From positions 1-54,343 of the forward strand of contig JACZJI010000149.1 of NCBI GenBank assembly GCA_014860665.1: a stretch of 54,343 nt of DNA. The letters run 5' to 3'. The translations under genes and the position numbers were made by a program. This stretch comes from Bacteroidales bacterium. GTDB taxonomy: Bacteria; Bacteroidota; Bacteroidia; Bacteroidales; F082. A model generated the notes under the pieces. That model worked only from the letters and a program-made list of their open reading frames with translations. It made no database searches and was not told where the DNA came from. Below are positions 51,818 to 54,343 of this stretch, piece by piece. The number at the start of each line of letters is the position of its first letter. The first letter of the stretch is position 1.

Positions 51818-54268
51818 TCAATCGTTATCGGAAACATGTTCCTGCACAAAAGCACTGTGCACCGGAGCAGGTACTTTAGCATCTTTGCCGCGTACAGCTT
51901 TCCATATAATTTTATTGTATAACCCATCCGGAACAGCGTCTTCACGGGTAAAATTCAACTTCTCACTCAACCTGGCTCCATAAGCCGACCTAAGGTTCTT
52001 TTTATGAATATCTATTTCCGGGGAAAGGGCATCATAAGGTGTAAAGTCGGCCGAGTCTGTAACCGAATTTATAATCGGGTTTGCAGCCAGGTCATATTGA
52101 GTCATCGGGGGTAGCCCCAATATCAATTCTATTGTTTTTAAAACACCCGACGTTGTATATAAAGTATGATCAACAAAATGACGCTTTATGTACGGACTGA
52201 TCACCAGCAAAACCGAACGGTGGGCATCCACATGATCCGGTCCGTTCTGAGCATCATCTTCCAGCACAAATATGATGCTCTCTCTCCAGATCTTACTGTG
52301 AGAAATGGCATCCACTATCTTACCTAGGGCATCATCGTTCTGAGCAACATAGGCCTGTGGAGTCAATTCTCCAGGACGTGTTCCCCAGCAGTGGTCGTTG
52401 GGTAAACGCATGAGTGTAAGTGCAGGAACCTCATTTATTTTTTCCAGGCTGTCAAAATCCCGCTTCCACACCTGAAAACGGTATAAATCTGAAATATTCA
52501 AATCAAATCCAGGGAAAGTATTGCAGATAACCGGCTCCAAATCCTTGTCAGAAGCAATGATATGTCCGTACTTATCTCTGTTATTCATAATCACAAATTC
52601 ACCATAGTCTCTGAAAGATTTATGATGTTTCATAGCATCATTCCAGATATACCCGGATGAAGGCGCTGCAATAGGGTGTCCTCCTTCAAATTCGTAAGGG
52701 GCACCGCGACTTCCGTAATTCACCGGCCAGAGCTTTTCAACATAATCAGTTGCATAAGCAGCAGTTGACCAGTTATGACCGTCAGCGCTGACTTCTGCAT
52801 CCACATAGAAATTATCATACAGCGTAAAATCTTTTGAAATCTGATGTGCGTTAGGAGTATTTTTTTGTCCGAAAAGACAAAGTTCAGGATCACCGTTTCC
52901 TTCTCTCATATCTCCCAAAACCTGATCATAAGTACGGTTTTCACGGATAATATAGAAAACATGTTTAATAACTTTGCTGGGCCCATTTTGATAATCCAGA
53001 GGAATAACGTGCTGTGCGTTTACATTCTGAATTTCTTTATGTATATAAGGCGTATTGTCATAAACACGTTTACTCATCAGAGCCAGTTGTTGCGGATTGG
53101 GATTGTTGATGATGGATAGCGTTCCCATGAACATTGTCCCTGAATAATTTTCATGCCAGTTTTTTGGTTTTCTTTTTGTGGGATTGGGCCCATCAGGATT
53201 GGCACGTGAAGAAATTCCTTTCCCGTTGGCAACAAGAATCTGATTGGTTTGGGGGACATATTTTACGGCCGTTGGATACCATCCCACAGGGATAAATCCC
53301 AGATTCTTGGCATGTTCTTTTTTGCTGACATCAAAAACTGCTAGATAATTATTGTCGGCATTCGCCACCAAAAGCTTTTTGTCTTTTGCCATCAATGTGA
53401 GAGCGTCAGGCGTACTACCGTAAGGTGCATCCGGAATCAGGGAAGTAATAATGGTTTCGCTGACTTTTTTGTCTTTTAGATCAAGTTCGGTAACACTATT
53501 ATTGTTGGCATTGGTAACAAATAGGCGGCTACCGTCCTGCGTGATCGCCATTTCATTGGGATGATCGCCGGTTTCATAAACATGGCTGACATTAAAATCC
53601 TTTAAATTAATCTCTACAACCGAGGCCTTTCCCCAAATGGAGACATATGCGTAAGTTTGAGCATGGTTGATAATGATTTCATAACATTTTCCCATCATTT
53701 CAACCTTTTTCACAACCTCCTTCTTTTTCAGATTTATGACATAAAGACTGTTGTTCCTTTGGGAAACAGCCAGCAGCTCATTTTTCTTTTTGAAATAGGC
53801 CAAACCCGTAATTGAAATCTTCCCTTTCGGGAAACGTTCTCCAACCTTAATACTGCCATCTTCTGATAGTCTTCCGTTTTCGAAGTTGTAAACAAAAATT
53901 TTGTTGTCATTTCCACCCGAAACATAAAGCGTTTTTTCATTTTTTCCGAAAGCAAGCCCAACCCATGTATTATCGATAACCAATCTTTGAACTTCCTGCC
54001 CTGATTTTAAATCGACTACAGAAAGTGAGTTCTGCCCCATCCCACTGTTTGAAGTAATAGCATACTTGCCATCTTTGGTCACAACCATATTTAGCGGCAG
54101 TTCACCGATAGGAACCTGTGTGCCCTGCGGGCTCAGTTTCCATCCGTTAGGGAGTAATGTATAGTTCGGGTACTTTCCAGGAAGTTCCACGCTACTACTT
54201 TGAGCAAAAACCGCCCCTGAAAGGAACAAGAAAAAAAGTGTATATGATAGGAGTCTCTTAAGTTTCAT
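51818..54268 (-). CDS. Secreted YncE beta-propeller/phosphoesterase fusion
   Basis: Exported two-domain protein of 816 residues. A signal peptide spans about 1-23 (ending VFAQ). Residues about 35-365 form a seven-bladed YVTN/YncE-like propeller (repeats such as LFVTNANNNSVTELDL and LLVANADNNYLAVFDV). From about 425 a phosphoesterase/alkaline phosphatase-superfamily domain follows: FYIIRENRTYDQVLGD, SADGHNWSTAAYATDYV, FVLEDDAQNGPDHVDAHRS, which supply the metal-binding Asp/His set. Such fusions occur in Bacteroidota, but the substrate is not known to me. A TAnnTTTG box lies 42 bp upstream of the ATG. Confidence 0.9.
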   Translation of the reverse strand: MKLKRLLSYTLFFLFLSGAVFAQSSSVELPGKYPNYTLLPNGWKLSPQGTQVPIGELPLNMVVTKDGKYAITSNSGMGQNSLSVVDLKSGQEVQRLVIDNTWVGLAFGKNEKTLYVSGGNDNKIFVYNFENGRLSEDGSIKVGERFPKGKISITGLAYFKKKNELLAVSQRNNSLYVINLKKKEVVKKVEMMGKCYEIIINHAQTYAYVSIWGKASVVEINLKDFNVSHVYETGDHPNEMAITQDGSRLFVTNANNNSVTELDLKDKKVSETIITSLIPDAPYGSTPDALTLMAKDKKLLVANADNNYLAVFDVSKKEHAKNLGFIPVGWYPTAVKYVPQTNQILVANGKGISSRANPDGPNPTKRKPKNWHENYSGTMFMGTLSIINNPNPQQLALMSKRVYDNTPYIHKEIQNVNAQHVIPLDYQNGPSKVIKHVFYIIRENRTYDQVLGDMREGNGDPELCLFGQKNTPNAHQISKDFTLYDNFYVDAEVSADGHNWSTAAYATDYVEKLWPVNYGSRGAPYEFEGGHPIAAPSSGYIWNDAMKHHKSFRDYGEFVIMNNRDKYGHIIASDKDLEPVICNTFPGFDLNISDLYRFQVWKRDFDSLEKINEVPALTLMRLPNDHCWGTRPGELTPQAYVAQNDDALGKIVDAISHSKIWRESIIFVLEDDAQNGPDHVDAHRSVLLVISPYIKRHFVDHTLYTTSGVLKTIELILGLPPMTQYDLAANPIINSVTDSADFTPYDALSPEIDIHKKNLRSAYGARLSEKLNFTREDAVPDGLYNKIIWKAVRGKDAKVPAPVHSAFVQEHVSDND

Positions 54269-54310
54269 TCAATCTGATTTTGTGTCTGGTGTAAAAAATA
54301 CAATAACCGA

Positions 54311-54318
54311 CAAATTTA
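54311..54318 (-). promoter_or_regulatory. -7 promoter element for the YncE/phosphoesterase gene
   Basis: TAAATTTG on the minus strand matches TAnnTTTG and lies 42 bp upstream of the ATG at 54268, near the window edge. Confidence 0.5.
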
Positions 54319-54343
54319 AACTTTTATTTATTAACACCCCCCT

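Overview
The window reads as a chromosomal segment of an anaerobic or facultative member of the Bacteroidota, most like Bacteroidales/Marinilabiliales, though no 16S gene is present to place it. The reasons are: many intergenic regions carry the phylum's -7 promoter element TAnnTTTG; several proteins belong to families typical of the phylum (DUF4837 lipoprotein, GYDIA-type GHMP kinase, DUF2795, a SPOR-tailed outer-membrane barrel, a YncE/phosphoesterase fusion); and gene order (rnfBCDGEA, a leu operon with two LeuA-like enzymes, sufBCDSE plus a SufT-like gene) fits. I see no tRNA, rRNA, CRISPR array, prophage or intact insertion sequence.

Layout. 1-4768: the Rnf complex (rnfB partial, C, D, G, E, A), a ferredoxin:NAD+ oxidoreductase ion pump. 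4841-5761: a secreted SMP-30-like lactonase. 5762-7071: a 1.3 kb gene-free block with a 202-bp tandem repeat and a 21-bp minisatellite. 7072-11559: a TonB-C-domain protein, dxs and lysS. 11907-17467: envelope genes (SPOR barrel, a 43-residue membrane protein, tatA, LysM lytic transglycosylase, DUF4837 lipoprotein) and ssb. 17617-24013 (minus): the leucine operon leuA-leuC-leuD-leuA2-leuB, preceded by what looks like a complete transcription attenuator with an Ile/Leu-rich leader peptide. 24166-29903 (minus): the SUF iron-sulfur assembly operon. 30091-35445 (minus): an orphan sigma-54 response regulator, a double CDGSH protein, and an enoyl-CoA hydratase/3-hydroxyacyl-CoA dehydrogenase/thiolase operon. 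35645-43664: mfd, carA, carB. 43665-44960: palindromes, a small lipoprotein and an unexplained spacer. 44961-47757: an Mrp-type Fe-S carrier, a NifU-like scaffold, an ABC ATPase and a cobalamin adenosyltransferase. 47842-50564: DUF2795, HMG-CoA reductase and a GHMP kinase. 50631-54268 (minus): a zinc-motif-less ROK protein and a YncE/phosphoesterase fusion.

How the genes work together. Rnf couples reduced ferredoxin to NAD+ reduction and ion export. SUF, the SufT-like protein, Mrp, NifU-like and CDGSH proteins provide the Fe-S chemistry that Rnf and LeuCD depend on. The leu operon may serve both leucine and isoleucine, since its leader has more Ile than Leu codons and it encodes a second LeuA-family synthase. 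dxs (MEP pathway) and HMG-CoA reductase plus a GHMP kinase (mevalonate pathway) occur in the same window, which raises the question of two isoprenoid routes.

The most promising new observation is the leu-operon attenuator (23871-24063). Secondary ones are interleaved inverted repeats before sufB, a possible leader peptide/terminator before carA, the two repeat systems in 5762-7071, and an unexplained spacer at 44444-44960. All functional calls rest on reading motifs by eye; no database search was run.
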